Of a stretch of 64,000 nucleotides of DNA, positions 21,368-32,314 are shown in pieces; position 1 is the first letter of the stretch, and every line of letters begins with the position of its first letter. Origin of the DNA: Agarophyton chilense. Taxonomy: Eukaryota; Rhodophyta; Florideophyceae; Gracilariales; Gracilariaceae. The position numbers were made by a program, and so were the translations under genes. The stretch is taken from NCBI GenBank assembly GCA_030374765.1, contig JARGXX010000033.1, forward strand, positions 248,001 through 312,000, given 5' to 3'. The notes under the pieces were generated by a model. It was not told where the DNA came from. It did not search any database and saw only the letters and a program-made list of their open reading frames with translations.

Positions 21368-22861
21368 ATGAATTCGGTTGCAATAACTCTACCGCCCCCG
21401 GCAGCCACAGCAGCATTTCGCCAACCGTCAAACACATCCTCGAACTCTACAATCTACACCGTTGACTCGATCAACCAGACGAAAGCAGCTAATGACGAGC
21501 AATATTCCCCGAGGAAGCAACCTGTACAGCTTGAAGAAGGTCCCGATCAAGGCAGGCTCCCAGGAAAGCTTCCAAAGTACAAACGAATATTCCATCTACC
21601 CACGTTCTCCACTCATCGCCGTCTCATTGCTCTCGCCTTCGTTGTCAACCTCATCTTTCTCGCTATCGGAATATGGAGGGGTTGGCATGGCAATCTGCCC
21701 ACCCTCGGATATCTGGTTATCTCCAACATCACCGTATCTATTCTCATCCGTCAACAACGAGTAATAAACTTGCTCTTCTTCTTAGCCACCTGTACAAAGA
21801 CGCACCTCCCACTCAAAGTCCGATGGATGCTGGGAAAGATTTATCACTTTGGGGGATTGCACAGTGCGTGTGCTGTTTCCGCGACAGTCTGGCTCATTCT
21901 GTTTAGCGTCTCTGCTAGCATATTGCGAGCCACCAACTCGCCCAAGTCTCCTTCGGAACTGTTGCTCATGCTCACATACTTGATCGATGTCCTTCTCGTC
22001 ACCATATCAGTCCTGGCTCTTCCGAGACTGCGATCAAGATTTCATAACACGTTCGAAGCCACTCATCGTTTCTTGGGCTGGACCGCCCTGTTCTTTGTTT
22101 GGTTGCACACCGTTTTTCTTATCCGAGATTTTAAAAAACCAAGCCAATCACTCCTCCAGGCATTCTTCGCAAGCTCCTCTCCGTATTTGCTAGGCCTTAT
22201 AACGCTTTCTATTGTCTCACCCTGGTTATATTTGCGAAAGGTTCCAGTGTCGATCACCAAGCCGTCAAACCATGTCATCATTGCACTCTTTGAAAAGGGT
22301 GTGCAACAAGCGTTCCCTGGATCATCTTCATCTATTTCAATAGCACCGCTTTATGAATGGCACTCTTTCGCAAACATAACAACTCCAGGAAAAGATGGCT
22401 TTCGCCTCATTATATCACGGGCTGGCGATTGGACCTCCTCTATGATCGAGAATCCTCCATCACATTTTTGGGTCCGTGGTATTCCCACGGCAGGCGTGGC
22501 AAATATAGAAACTTTATTCCATAAAGTATTATATGTTGCGACCGGATCAGGCATCGGTCCTGTACTACCCCACTTACTTCAAAAAAGAGTGCCATCTCGT
22601 CTGTTTTGGTCCACCCGCACTCCAGAAGGAACGTACGGCCGACAACTTGTTGAAGAAATTCGAAAAACAAGTCCTGACGCGTTTATACATGACACAACGC
22701 TTCTTGGAAAACCGAATATGGTCCAGAAAACTTATGAACTGTGCACGAATAGCGGCGCCGAGGCGGTGATTGTAATATCTAATCAGAGATTAACTCGGAA
22801 GATTGTGTATGGTATGGAAGCTCGTGGAATCCCTGCATACGGAGCTATTTGGGATTCGTGA
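21368..22861 (+). CDS. TmpA/TmpL-like six-TM FAD/NAD(P) oxidoreductase
   Basis: A 497-residue membrane protein. About six hydrophobic spans are visible (roughly 86-103, 111-128, 163-186, 198-218, 237-252, 268-288) after a polar 70-residue N-terminus. His160 and His165 in IYHFGGLHS, and His233 and His247 in THRFLGW and WLHTVF (H-x13-H), are candidate haem ligands as in ferric reductases. The C-terminal half has a flavin-domain-like FRLIISRAGDWT (345-356) and the pyridine-nucleotide motif ATGSGIGP (391-398). This matches what I recall of Aspergillus TmpA and of the C-terminal part of Alternaria TmpL, which fuses an AMP-binding domain to six TMs and an FAD/NAD(P) domain. It probably moves electrons from NAD(P)H across a membrane; the acceptor is unknown. 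Here the AMP-binding enzyme is a separate gene about 4 kb away. Confidence 0.82.
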   Translation: MNSVAITLPPPAATAAFRQPSNTSSNSTIYTVDSINQTKAANDEQYSPRKQPVQLEEGPDQGRLPGKLPKYKRIFHLPTFSTHRRLIALAFVVNLIFLAIGIWRGWHGNLPTLGYLVISNITVSILIRQQRVINLLFFLATCTKTHLPLKVRWMLGKIYHFGGLHSACAVSATVWLILFSVSASILRATNSPKSPSELLLMLTYLIDVLLVTISVLALPRLRSRFHNTFEATHRFLGWTALFFVWLHTVFLIRDFKKPSQSLLQAFFASSSPYLLGLITLSIVSPWLYLRKVPVSITKPSNHVIIALFEKGVQQAFPGSSSSISIAPLYEWHSFANITTPGKDGFRLIISRAGDWTSSMIENPPSHFWVRGIPTAGVANIETLFHKVLYVATGSGIGPVLPHLLQKRVPSRLFWSTRTPEGTYGRQLVEEIRKTSPDAFIHDTTLLGKPNMVQKTYELCTNSGAEAVIVISNQRLTRKIVYGMEARGIPAYGAIWDS

Positions 22862-23102
22862 TTGTTTTCTGTTCATAACTGTTCATGGGTAGCAACCCAC
22901 CGCTTTCTATGGAGGAGGGGTTGAATGAAAGAGCATAGCAAAGTTTAGCAAGCATATAATTAGAGAAACTTTTGAGAGGAAGACTCTAGCTAGCTCGTGC
23001 TTTACTTCGTGTTCGTCGTCGTCGTGTCTTTTGTCTTTCTAGCTACTGTAATGCTGATTGCATTTCGAAAATGTGATACACCAATGTAATGTGCTGATTG
23101 AC
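22862..23102. other. intergenic; candidate 3' LTR of Copia-1
   Basis: On the minus strand a purine-rich ACCGGGGAC (23103-23111) is followed by TGTCAATCAGCAC, which looks like a polypurine tract followed by an LTR start beginning TG. No second copy exists near 27.27 kb to confirm it. The left part also holds the 3' flank of the oxidoreductase gene. Confidence 0.35.
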
Positions 23103-23168
23103 AGTCCCCGGTTGGTGCATCACATTTTGGGCGGCGGTGGACAGATGTTGAGTCTTTTGCGGAGGAGC

Positions 23169-24413
23169 TCAAAATGGTCTCGGTGCAGTGGTTTTGTAAA
23201 GATAACTTTCATGTCGGTTGTTGATATGCGGTGAAGAGTGATGTTGGAGATAGTGGTGCCGTAAGTATATATATTTTCTCCTCTCGTTCGGAGCTTGGTT
23301 TTGTGCTATCAGGATTGCTGACCAGTTATCCAGGAAATGCGGTGTTGCTGTTGATTGTCGTATTTGTGTCGAATCGAACAGCTTACGCATCCATTGCGTT
23401 TGTTGCGTTGCATGGGTAGCAGCGATATACTCGGCTTCGGTAGTTGAAAGTTCTACTATGGTTTGTTTCCGGGATAGCCATGATATTGGCGTGGAGCCTA
23501 CACAGTGTGTGTTGCCAGTTGTAGACTTTCTGTATTTAAACTTCGCGAAAACGGCATTGCTGTATGCTTCAAGTAGACTTGTATTGGATGTGTCACTAGA
23601 GAACGGGGTGTTTAGTAGGGCGTGTTTTTTTATTCCTTACAGGTATCGTGTCACTGTTTTAAGGGCTTGAAAATGGTGTTGGTGTGGGTATGGCATATGG
23701 TGTGCGAGGTGATTTATAACATAGGCAATTCTAGGCCTGGTGCTGTCTGTGATATATCCCAGCTGACCAAGGATTTGGAGAAAGCTTTTTGCCTGTTGGG
23801 GTGTGAGTGGGGTTGTGTGTTCTTGCTGATCTAAAGTTATTAGATTGTTGTAGGGTTTTCGAGTGGCGTTTCAGTCCTGCATCTTGGTTTGTGTCAGGTT
23901 GGAAGCGATATAGTCCAGTTGAGAAAGGTGGATGCTGCCGTTTTGTGGGTATTTGATGGCCCAGTTGAGGCAGCGCGTGGGGGGTTTCAGGCATTAGACT
24001 TTCTTTATTATCATTGTTTGGTTGTGTACATCGTGGATTAGGGCCTTTTAGGAGGCAAGGACTAAAACGTCATCGATGGGAGTGCTAACTAGGCTCATGC
24101 CTGCGTTTGTTTGTTTGACGTACAGACATGGGTCTGCTTCTGTGGAGTGTAATTACAGTTTGGTGATGAGAGTTTTCAAGCCATGGTTTTAGTAGTACGA
24201 AGCTGTTGGAGTCCCGTAGAGATTGCCCTTCAGTCGTCCGTATCGGCTGTCGTGTGTGTATGCGCCATCGAACTTCTGCATCGTGACATAGACAAGGCGA
24301 TCATGTTGGTACTGTTCGTGGAGGTATTTAGATTTGATGTCGAAATGCTCCAGCGGCATGTTGCAGGACGCATGGAGAGCTAGAAGGAGGCGTTCAGTTG
24401 TACGATCTGCTGT
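23169..24413 (-). pseudogene. Copia-1 RT and RNase H remnants
   Basis: The RT active-site box is readable as TPIDDVLVL (the two Asp codons at 24069-24074), with Y-V of YVDD changed to P-I. RNase H is readable near the end: STTEAEYIAATHATQQTQWMRKL, shown here only as motif positions 23400-23460, then DNWSAILIAQNQ and YIYLRHHYLQ. Stops and frame breaks interrupt it throughout. Confidence 0.7.
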
Positions 24414-25967
24414 CTATGTTGTGATGTGTCGAGGATCGTTATGGAGGCCGGGCTTCATCAAATCTCCGCGTAAGCTGCAGCGCGCTTTTCGTTGCGTGAT
24501 GGTGCCGTTCTCCGAACTTGTATATCGATAGAGCATCATAAGGGGAATTATTGATTGAGGTGGTGGTTTAAAGTCTGCCGGAAGCCATTCGAGGCTGGTA
24601 TGTTGGTCTAAGTTGGTCAATTCAGAGTCATGATCTTGTTTCCATTGTGTGGCGTCCGGATGTTTTCTTGCCTGGTTGAGATTGGCCGGTGGGGGTGTAT
24701 TAATGTGGATTTGTTTAGGAATCGGTTGGTGTCTATCGGCTCTGGTTTTGAATGCCTTGTACGTGGTGCTGGTTGGATCGCTTTTTCTGTGGTATGGACG
24801 GACGTCGAGCCTGCGGATGGGTTGGTACTGTTGCGTTGCGAGGTTGAGTACTACAATGTGGGTGAGGTAAATCGCGTACATGTAACGAGGAGGTCTCGCT
24901 CTATGTTCGAGTTTCTTCTTCGGCACGTAGTGGGGGATGCTGCCAAGTTGACCGAAGGTAAATAGCCGTTGTAGTTGGGGATGTGTGCCGTACCAATTGT
25001 GATAGGGGGAGGTGTTGATGCTGTCATGGTGGAGAAGGTTGTATTTGAAAATGACGTCCCTGGCGGCGGCGTCCCAGTATCTGTCGTTAAGTCTTGCCGT
25101 GGCGAGGATTGCTCTTGTGGCTTTCACCACTGTTCGGTTGAACCTCTCGGCTATGGAGTTCTCCTGCGGCTGATGGGGTGGGCGGAGATGTTGCTGTACT
25201 CTATGGTGGTTATATATTGTATGCATCTTGGAGGAGGTGTACTCTTTTGTATTGTCAGTTCGTAAGTATCGGAGGGGATGATGCATGTTTTGTTGGATGT
25301 GTAGAAGTGTGTTTTCTACGGGCTCTGGTATATCTTTTCGATCTCTGATGAAATTCGCGATTTCAAAGCGACTGGTAGCGCATATGATGGTGAGCATGTG
25401 TTTGTTGCCATGTATGGACGTGGGTTTGATGGGACGGCTAGTTTCCGGGCTGATATATTCCCCAGTGCTGTAGTAATGGGTTTTGCGTTTATGTGGCGCT
25501 GGATAGAGTTTAGAGGTTTGGCATGAGCTGCATGATAGTTTGATGTCGGGATGGAGGTACTTACACATTGTGGGTATTATTCGGTGTTTGGTGGCTTTGG
25601 AGGTTTTACAGGTGGAACATCGTTTATGCCCAGGCGTGCGAGAGGTATATACATTTGTTGGTGTTGCTATTGTGCCCCTAATTTCATATTTCTGGTTGTG
25701 TCAGGGTGCGGTAGCCAAGAGAGTCTTTGGGTTCGTGCGAGTATGGTAGATTAAACCCTGCTTGTCTGTGAATATGACCAGTCCATATCGGGCGGCTAAG
25801 TCGTGTACGGATAACAGATTGTGTCGTATAGATTTGCTAGACACTGTGTACGTGCTTAGGGTGTTGTTACTCTTGCTGGGGTTGAGGGTGAGGGTTCCAT
25901 GGTGCGGGAAACTGCTCAACTGTTGTGCGGCTGTGTAGGTTAGTGTCGTTTTAGGAACTGGTACCAT
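24414..25967 (-). pseudogene. Copia-1 pre-integrase, integrase, RT start
   Basis: 25701-25967 is the segment before integrase (SIRHNLLSVHDLAARYGLVI). 24414-25568 (384 residues) has a zinc-binding pattern (CSSCQTSK), the core with LRTDNTKEYTS and the terminal Glu in ENSIAERFNRTV, then FGQLGSIPHYVP, typical of copia integrase C-termini. It runs into the RT N-terminus (TSLEWLP, then ITQRKARCSLRGD). Integrase would join the cDNA to chromosomal DNA. A frame break near 25570-25700 separates the pieces. Confidence 0.8.
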
Positions 25968-26123
25968 GGGATAGTGGGGATGCGGGATATGGGACGGATG
26001 AGCTCTGCTCTCGAGGAGGAACTTACTCGTGGAATCGGTGTCTGCTTCCGATGCGGCATCGACAGGGGGCGTTGGTGGAGGTAATTGAGCTGGTGGGTGT
26101 TTCGGGTATGCGTGAATTTGGGG

Positions 26124-27032
26124 TTAGGGATAAGGGGCTGGGGGATAGTGTGCTGTGGCGGGGTGGTACGGTGCTGCTACTTGTGCGGCGAGTCTTGCAT
26201 AGTGTACTTGCGGCTTGTTTGGTGCGTTTTTCGGGTGCCGCGGGTCTCTGCATTCTATATCCGTATGTTGAACGTGTATTCCTAACGATGTGTGAAACTG
26301 ACAAAGTGTCTGGTTCGCCGTGAGACGACGGCGGGGTTTGAACAACTGTTGGGGACAGTAGGGTCGTTGTGATCGTCGGATTTCATAGTCCCCGATGAAT
26401 GTCGGACTCGGAAGAGAGCTGGGGGTAGGTGCGGACAGTGTGTATGTGGGCTGGTAGAGTTTGAATAAAAGCTTATATTTTCTGTTGAAGTCCTTGATGA
26501 TGGACGGCTTGCTTATGAGGAGATGCCCGAGGAGCAGATCGAGGCTGGGGTCCTTCTGTAGTCCAGCTAATAGAAAGTGGATAGTTATTTCTTCGTCCTG
26601 AATAGCTAGACGCTGCGCCGCGATCATCTTCTTGTAAATTTCAACGTGAGATTTAATGTATTCGTCGATGGTTGTGTCCCTAGTGTAGATAAGAGTTTCT
26701 GCTTCTGTCTTCAAATACTTGTGATCCTCTTCTGTCGACTTATGAATGTGTCCGATAATGTTCTTGACTTACTCATGTGGTGTGGGCTTACGTCCTGGGA
26801 CGATTAAGAGTCCTAGTACATCCGTGGGAACGCCGGCTAGTATGGCTGTCAAGAGGCTGCTCTTCTTCTTTGTGTGTCGCATCAAGGCTGATTCTTCTAT
26901 TGGTGTTGGGGGGTCCCTTTCGAGAAAGTTCGTAACTTCAATCGTGCTGGCGTAGTTCTCTAGGGCAAAGAACCAGGGCGCATAATTCTCGGTCTGGAGC
27001 GTTGGGAGGTGTGGCTGGTGGAGGAGTTCCAT
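26124..27032 (-). pseudogene. Copia-1 gag with one in-frame stop
   Basis: One reading frame covers 27032 to 26124, interrupted only by a TAA at 26769-26771. Residues near the start (QTENYAPWFFALENY) fit the N-terminal motif of copia gag, where a Trp and Tyr motif precedes the capsid helices. A zinc-knuckle-like CQFH plus later His and Cys lies in NQTLCQFHTSLGIHVQHTDIEC. The C-terminus is Pro/Ala-rich. Gag should assemble the particle; the single stop suggests fairly recent loss. Confidence 0.75.
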
Positions 27033-27251
27033 GCTGGATCGTGTAGGGTATCGTTCTTTTGTTTTGTCTTGTGAGATGTGGTTGTTTGATTCGTTGATTT
27101 GTGCGTTTTTGTATAGCTCTTGTGTGAGTTCGTGGATGGATGTGTGCAGTTTCCGTTGGAGACGACGGGCTAGGCGATGATTTGTGGGTTCTGCCGTGTT
27201 GTGACGTGTTTAGGGGAGCGAGATGAGATCTTGTGCGTGATTCGTGTGCGT

Positions 27252-27264
27252 CGGGCCCGTAACC
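27252..27264 (-). promoter_or_regulatory. Copia-1 primer-binding site, half-tRNA-iMet type
   Basis: On the minus strand the sequence is GGTTACGGGCCCG, preceded by CCA, the expected LTR end. It resembles the copia primer-binding site GGTTATGGGCCCAG, complementary to the anticodon arm of initiator tRNA-Met as known for Drosophila copia. Two mismatches are consistent with decay. Confidence 0.55.
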
Positions 27265-27269
27265 TGGCA

Positions 27270-28143
27270 TGACTAAAAGCTCTGAAGAATACGATTTGAT
27301 GCCGCATGTGATGCCAAAGGCATTGGAGAAGTTTTGAGTCAGGCTCGAAATTCCTTCAGTTCTGATGAAGAGAAGAAAGCCCAGTGATATTTCCGTAAGA
27401 AGAAAGTAAGCGGACTTATATTTTCTGCTCTTTCTGTTGAGGCTCTGCGTGTAGTACAGAGCGACATTGGAAACCCATGTAAAATGCTGAAAAGATTGGA
27501 TGAGCGTTTTGCATCCATGTCAACAGCATCCCGCATTGTGAAAATGAGTGAGTTGATAAACATGAGGTATTTCAACATCAACCAAAACATGGGTGGTCAT
27601 ATTGACAAGATGGCCAGTTTCATAGAACAACTAACAGCCATGGGGAAAAAACTACCCAAAGATCTCACTGTTTCCTTATTAGTGTCTTCAGTTCCTGCAA
27701 TGGAACTTAATCCTGTTTGTGCTGCCATCAAAACCCTTTAAACTGAGATATTTATCTGGGATATTGTTTCCATTGTTCAGCTTGACGAGGTGCGAACAGT
27801 CGGAAATTAATTCTCAGAACGAGCTACGGCAACCAGACTAAAAGGTGGAATGTGCAACAAGGAAACCAAACAACCAATCGTATTTAATTTAAATCTCTTG
27901 AACCCAAAGGACAAGCTGAAAATCCCTACTGAATCAAACACAGCACTATCGGATCAGAATTCTACAGAATTGACGGAAAAGCTCGATAAACAAACTAAGA
28001 TTGGTTCCAGCTCTAGAAAAACAACCAACCGCGTAGCGGTCACACGTTTTCGAGCTATGGCTGCACGCACTACAGAAGACAACTTTTCAATGTTGGACTT
28101 TGGTTCTACTGCCCATCTGACATCTTCCGCAAAGTATTTATAA
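27270..28143 (+). pseudogene. Copia-2 gag and protease remnant
   Basis: 27270-27741 encodes the middle of a UBN2-type gag: LKRLDERFASMSTASRIVKM and HIDKMASFIEQLTAMGKKLP match the family pattern of helices after the missing N-terminus. It begins abruptly with ATGACTAAAAGC at the junction with Copia-1. 27850-28143 ends in MLDFGSTAHLTSS, the copia protease active site, where D-S-G-A is usual and D-F-G-S is found. Confidence 0.65.
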
Positions 28144-28639
28144 CGGAGGTAAAAGTGCAATGTTCCAATTGCATTGGGAAACAACTCGTAAATTGTAGCC
28201 ACATAAACAGGTGTAAGAGACGTTACCTGGTCTTATGGAGGAACTTACACAACAGTTTCGTTAAGCAACACGCTGGGTTCCAGCAATATGCCATGAGTCT
28301 GCTCTCTATCCCAGCTCTTACTGCCAAAAACCTCACTGTACTCTTTCTTCCAGCGTTACCCCACATCATTAATCTGGATTATAACCTGCGGATCATTGGC
28401 AGCGCGTCTAAAACCACTGATGGACTGACTATATTACATTCCTGGGCACTGCTCCTCCTCTTCATACCCAGTCAATGTTAGCTCAAACCCGCAGACGGTG
28501 GCTATGATGGCTCGTGTTTCCGATATTATCAGCACTGATGATGCAATAAACGCCTCCCAAGTAGCTGTGGAAGAAATTGACTTAACTTCAAAGAATATTT
28601 CGCTGTAACAGAACCGACTTGGTCATACTGCAACGATGG

Positions 28640-29327
28640 AAGAGGTTAGAAAACTACTTTAAGGACATGTGCTATCCAAATCCGGCAAATCAACAATAGA
28701 TTTCATTCCGTGCATTCGTGGAAAAATGAGGCGTAGCTTCCGGGGTTCCTTAAAATCCGCCCGTAGAGTTGTTCACATCCACACTGACATTACCTTTGTC
28801 GGAACAGAATCGGAAGGTGGTCATGCTTACTACATAATCATTGTGGCTGAATACATTGGGTATCTATTCGCGGCCGCGCTCCTTTGCAAATCCGAAGCAT
28901 CTGATAAACTCTTGTAGTACGTAAATTGGTTCGAGTGCCAATCTAACCAACGTGTCCATTCGCTTCACTCAGAGGGTGGTTCACATTTCTTCAAGGCGTA
29001 AAAGACCTTGAAGCACAGTGGCGTTGTCATACTACAACTTCTGCCTACACGCCATCATCGAATGGTCTTGCTGAACGTAACATTGCTGTCCCTATGGGAC
29101 CCATACGAGCCTGTCTGGAACCGGCTCATCTGCCCCTCTCTTTCTGGAAAGATGCTCTTCATCATGTAGTTTTCTGCAAAAATGTGGGTATCCACCGCAG
29201 TACTGCTCGCATCCCCGTTGTCAATTTACTTCAAATGCCTCCTCACGATGTAAAGCATCTTCGAACATTTGGGTGCCGTGCTCTTGTGGAGGAAACCCCC
29301 AAACATCGTAAGAAGATGAAACCCTGA
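28640..29327 (+). pseudogene. Copia-2 integrase remnant
   Basis: 28669-28917 has VHIHTDITFVGTESEGGHAY, the first catalytic Asp region of copia integrase, followed by YYIIIVAEYIGYLFA. After frame breaks, SSNGLAERN at about 29050 supplies the terminal Glu motif and 29094-29327 continues to VKHLRTFGCRALV, a copia hallmark. It is broken by several stops. Confidence 0.75.
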
Positions 29328-29686
29328 CTTGTGGAAGGCATCAATCTTGTAAAACATCCGTGGTGACATGTACAAAATCTTAACCAGCATCAGTGTTACC
29401 ATAACCAAGCATGTCAGATTTCTTGAAAATGAGTTTCTTGGTCTTTCCCTCATAAATGGATCTGCGTCACCTATACCGCCAACCACGTCAGACTGCTCTT
29501 CCTATTGCCTTTCAAAAGGCTATGCTTCTAGTGATGATGACGACGACACTCCCCACAGTTCCACTCATATCACCCCCTCACTCTCGTCTCATGCAGACGA
29601 AACTGAAACCCTCAGTTTATCCCACAGTGACAGTATCACTGGACTGACTCATTATCCAGAAAAACCGTCAACTAACGATCCAGACC

Positions 29687-31330
29687 TTGGCAGGTATGCA
29701 TCTGACTTTGGGACACAGGTGGAAAATGCAGTACGGACACTTCCTGAAGAAATCCACACAACTCATGAACCAACTCTACGTCACGCTCTCCCATCTCCTG
29801 AAGTTACCTACTTGGTGGACGCTATCCGTACTGAATTCGAAACTATTCGCAATCTCGGTACCTACGAGGATGCCACCTTTGGCCATGGCCATCCAATTCC
29901 ATCCGGATTTATTCTACGTCTTAAACAAGATTAAAACGGTAAGCTCTTACGTTTCAAAGCTCGGTTGGTTGCACGAGGAAATTTCCAGACCGTCTGTAAT
30001 AGAGACAGTCTTAATGCACCGGTACTCAACCTTGAAATATTTCGCGTCATGATGATTCTCTCCACTTCTATGAAATGGGATCGTCAGAACATTGATGTGA
30101 AAGGAGCATTTTTACATGCTAATATGCACACAGAGAGTCACATTTTGATTAAGCTCCCGAAAATGAAGAACGTAAGTGAAGCCGATGGCCGTGTTTTGAA
30201 GCTTATGAAATCATTGTATGGCACTCGGGAAGCGCCAAGACTCTGGTTCGAAGACATTTCTTCTTATCTATCTTCCATCGGTTTCAAACAGCTCCAATCT
30301 GCCCCTTATGTCTTTCTATTCGGAACTGGAACGAATAAGGTTATTATTCTGGCCTATGTGGATGATCTCAGAATTTTTGAACCGGCTCACATGATTACAT
30401 GGATAAAAGAAAAACTCTGCTCTAAGTATGATATTTCTGATATCGGTCGAACTGATTTATATCTTGGTGTTTCTAATAATGGGAACCACAGCGAAATTCT
30501 GCTTCATCAACCGCCGCTCATTGAGAAGATTATCAAACTGTGTCAAATGGATACTGCAACACCCGTCGCTGCTCCTCTTTCTCAAACACATTGCCTGTAT
30601 GACGCATTGACAGTTCCCAGTGACTCTGAATGTTCGGATATGATGAATGTGCCATACAAAGAGATTCTTGGAGCTCTACTATTTCTATGTACCCGCACCC
30701 GACCAACTTTGGCCACAGCGGGGTCAATGCTTGGAAAGTTTGCATCTGATCCTTCACCTGAACATTGACAATGCATGAAGAAGGTCGTAAGGTACTTGCT
30801 TGCGACGAAGCATTACGGCTTGAAAATACCATACAGCGTCTCTTCTTCTGTTTCTTCTTGGTCTGATGCCAATTGAGGTGGTGATCTGGACAAACGTCGA
30901 TCGAGAAGAGGACATGTAATCACTATTGGCGACGTTCCTGTGATTGGGAGTTCGAAGTTCTAGAAATCCACGGCCGTATTCACAACAGAAGCTGAGTTCT
31001 ATTCTTTCTCGGAATGCATTAAACAACTCACTTGGATCAGGAACGCTCTAAATGAACTGGTATTTGCACTGGACTACCCGATTCCTTTGTTTCGAGACAG
31101 TCTTGGTGCATTTGCATGAACGAAAACCGAATTTGGCATGCAAAAAGTGAAGCACATTGAACTAAGGCATCATCACGCATTGGATGCTTTAAGTCAAGGA
31201 CTCATAGCGATTCATTACGTTCCGTATGAGAAAAATCGAGCAGATATATTCACGAAGTCTCCGACTTGAGAACTGTTTGCACTGCATCGAACAGCACTCC
31301 ATGTTTCACCCATACCAATCGAGGGGGAAT
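29687..31330 (+). pseudogene. Copia-2 reverse transcriptase and RNase H
   Basis: After an acidic, Ser-rich linker (29368-29700), the RT is readable from KARLVARGNFQ-like sequence at about 29945. 29965-30768 carries NIDVKGAFLHANM (motif A Asp intact), KSLYGTREAPRLWF, and LAYVDDLRIF, the intact YVDD box. TGA at 30766-30768, TGA at 30874-30876 and TAG at 30961-30963 each fall where Trp is conserved (EHW, DANW, FWKS). RNase H continues with TTEAEFYSFSECIKQLTW and VKHIELRHH and ends near 31270. This is the best preserved RT in the window at its catalytic residues. Confidence 0.85.
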
Positions 31331-31466
31331 CTCAGTGAACTTGAGTGTTTGTATTATGATCAATTCATTGTTGTATTTCTTACGTGACTTTTTTTGATTT
31401 TGTATTTTTATTTGTTTTCGAGAGCATGCACTGCGTAGGTTATTGCTCTCGTGTTCGTCTGTTGAG

Positions 31467-31474
31467 TATAAAAG
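31467..31474 (+). promoter_or_regulatory. TATA box in Copia-2 LTR
   Basis: TATAAAAG is a strong TATA match in the LTR, placed to start the element RNA near the downstream hairpin. Confidence 0.6.
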
Positions 31475-31479
31475 AAGGA

Positions 31480-31507
31480 CTGCTGATCCTTCTGCTTGTA
31501 TCAGCAG
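31480..31507 (+). repeat. hairpin after the LTR TATA box
   Basis: Perfect 8-bp arms with a 12-base loop, beginning 6 bp after the TATA box, so it could lie at or near the RNA 5' end. Confidence 0.7.
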
Positions 31508-31791
31508 TCTTCAACTCTTATAGTCTTTTTTCACCTATCTAGCCTCTCCTACGCTCATTTGGCTTTGACATATGAGAAGCTATTGTTTTGTTGAAGAGCA
31601 GGCTTGGAGAATTATTGGTTTATGACTATGCGTAGTTGTCGAGTGCATGTCTGCGTTATTTAAAGCAAATTTGACAGGGTCCCAAGTGTCCCTACTCGTG
31701 CGAAACAGTCAACGCCCCGCGTTTCTAAAGAAGAAGGGAATAATTTGTTTTTTGCTATATTGATACTGCATATCCCTAATGCCATGATTTC

Positions 31792-31810
31792 TTGATCGCT
31801 ATAGTGATCA
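31792..31810. repeat. TTGATC-type 19-bp repeat, copy 1
   Basis: TTGATCGCTATAGTGATCA. Direct copies with 3-4 differences occur at 31997-32015 and 35808-35826. The outer TGATCA parts make each copy a partial palindrome. The three copies bracket the decayed YqaJ region. Confidence 0.55.
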
Positions 31811-31996
31811 GAGTAGAAATCAGGTTCGTAGTTCACTTCTTCTAATATAGGTTGGTTTTAAAGGGCACAGAGCTACTTATCACGAGTGTTTGGACCATCC
31901 AACCAAGTTTCATCACATTTGGACGAGAAATTGCTGCAGGACGACTCCGTAAAGCCAACTTACCAGGCATGTTTCTAGAGGGTCAGAAATAAGCTT

Positions 31997-32015
31997 TTGA
32001 TCAGTATGGTGATAA
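31997..32015. repeat. TTGATC-type 19-bp repeat, copy 2
   Basis: TTGATCAGTATGGTGATAA, 205 bp from copy 1 and in the same orientation. Confidence 0.5.
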
Positions 32016-32314
32016 TAAAACCCAAGCATTCGTGCCGGAAAAGTAGCAGGGAGGAAGAACACCAGCTCCAGTGCATCTACATTTACCGCCTAAGCTTCCG
32101 ATAAACGTTGCAGGCGACCACTACCCTGCTTCTTCAGATCCCTATGTTCTGATTCGCGCCACCACACGCGAGAATGCCCGCCGGGGGATTGTATTCGAGC
32201 GAGTTGTAATCACGTCTAGCTCTGCGCTTTCCATATTCATATCCACAACAGTTTCAACTTCTTGCTGCTCTCAAGGCGGCGAAACATCTTCTATCGCGCT
32301 CGAACCAGTGTGGG

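Larger units (their letters stand above)
23103..27265 (-). mobile_element. Copia-1: decayed Ty1/copia element
   Basis: On the minus strand the order is primer-binding site (27252-27264), gag, pre-integrase, integrase, RT and RNase H, the Ty1/copia order. Gag is nearly intact with one stop; integrase is readable; RT and RNase H are heavily broken. The 5' LTR is missing: the element stops at the LTR/primer-binding-site boundary, where Copia-2 begins on the other strand. Confidence 0.85.
27270..31336 (+). mobile_element. Copia-2: 5'-truncated Ty1/copia element
   Basis: Plus-strand order: gag, protease, integrase, RT, RNase H, then a polypurine tract CGAGGGGGAA (31321-31330) and a likely LTR. 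The 5' LTR and gag N-terminus are absent. The RT keeps its catalytic motifs. Several stops interrupt the frame, three of them at conserved Trp positions in the RT/RNase H part. Confidence 0.85.
31337..31560 (+). repeat. probable 3' LTR of Copia-2 (start only defined)
   Basis: It begins TGAACTTGAG just after the polypurine tract. It holds a TATA box (TATAAAAG, 31467-31474) and, 6 bp further, a perfect 8-bp stem (CTGCTGAT and ATCAGCAG, 31480-31507). The right end is not defined because no second copy is present. Confidence 0.5.
31561..32314. other. region without recognised gene
   Basis: Only two copies of the 19-bp TTGATC...GTGATCA repeat (31792 and 31997) stand out. Open frames from 32071 to 32469 have no motif. 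Confidence 0.4.

Noticed and set aside
21103..21435. 110-residue minus-strand open frame at the start of the oxidoreductase gene
   Set aside because: It overlaps the oxidoreductase start antisense and shows no domain; probably chance.
23721..23994. His/Pro-rich minus-strand open frame as a possible gene
   Set aside because: It lies within decayed Copia-1 RT/RNase H sequence and has the skewed composition of the complement of a GT-rich stretch.
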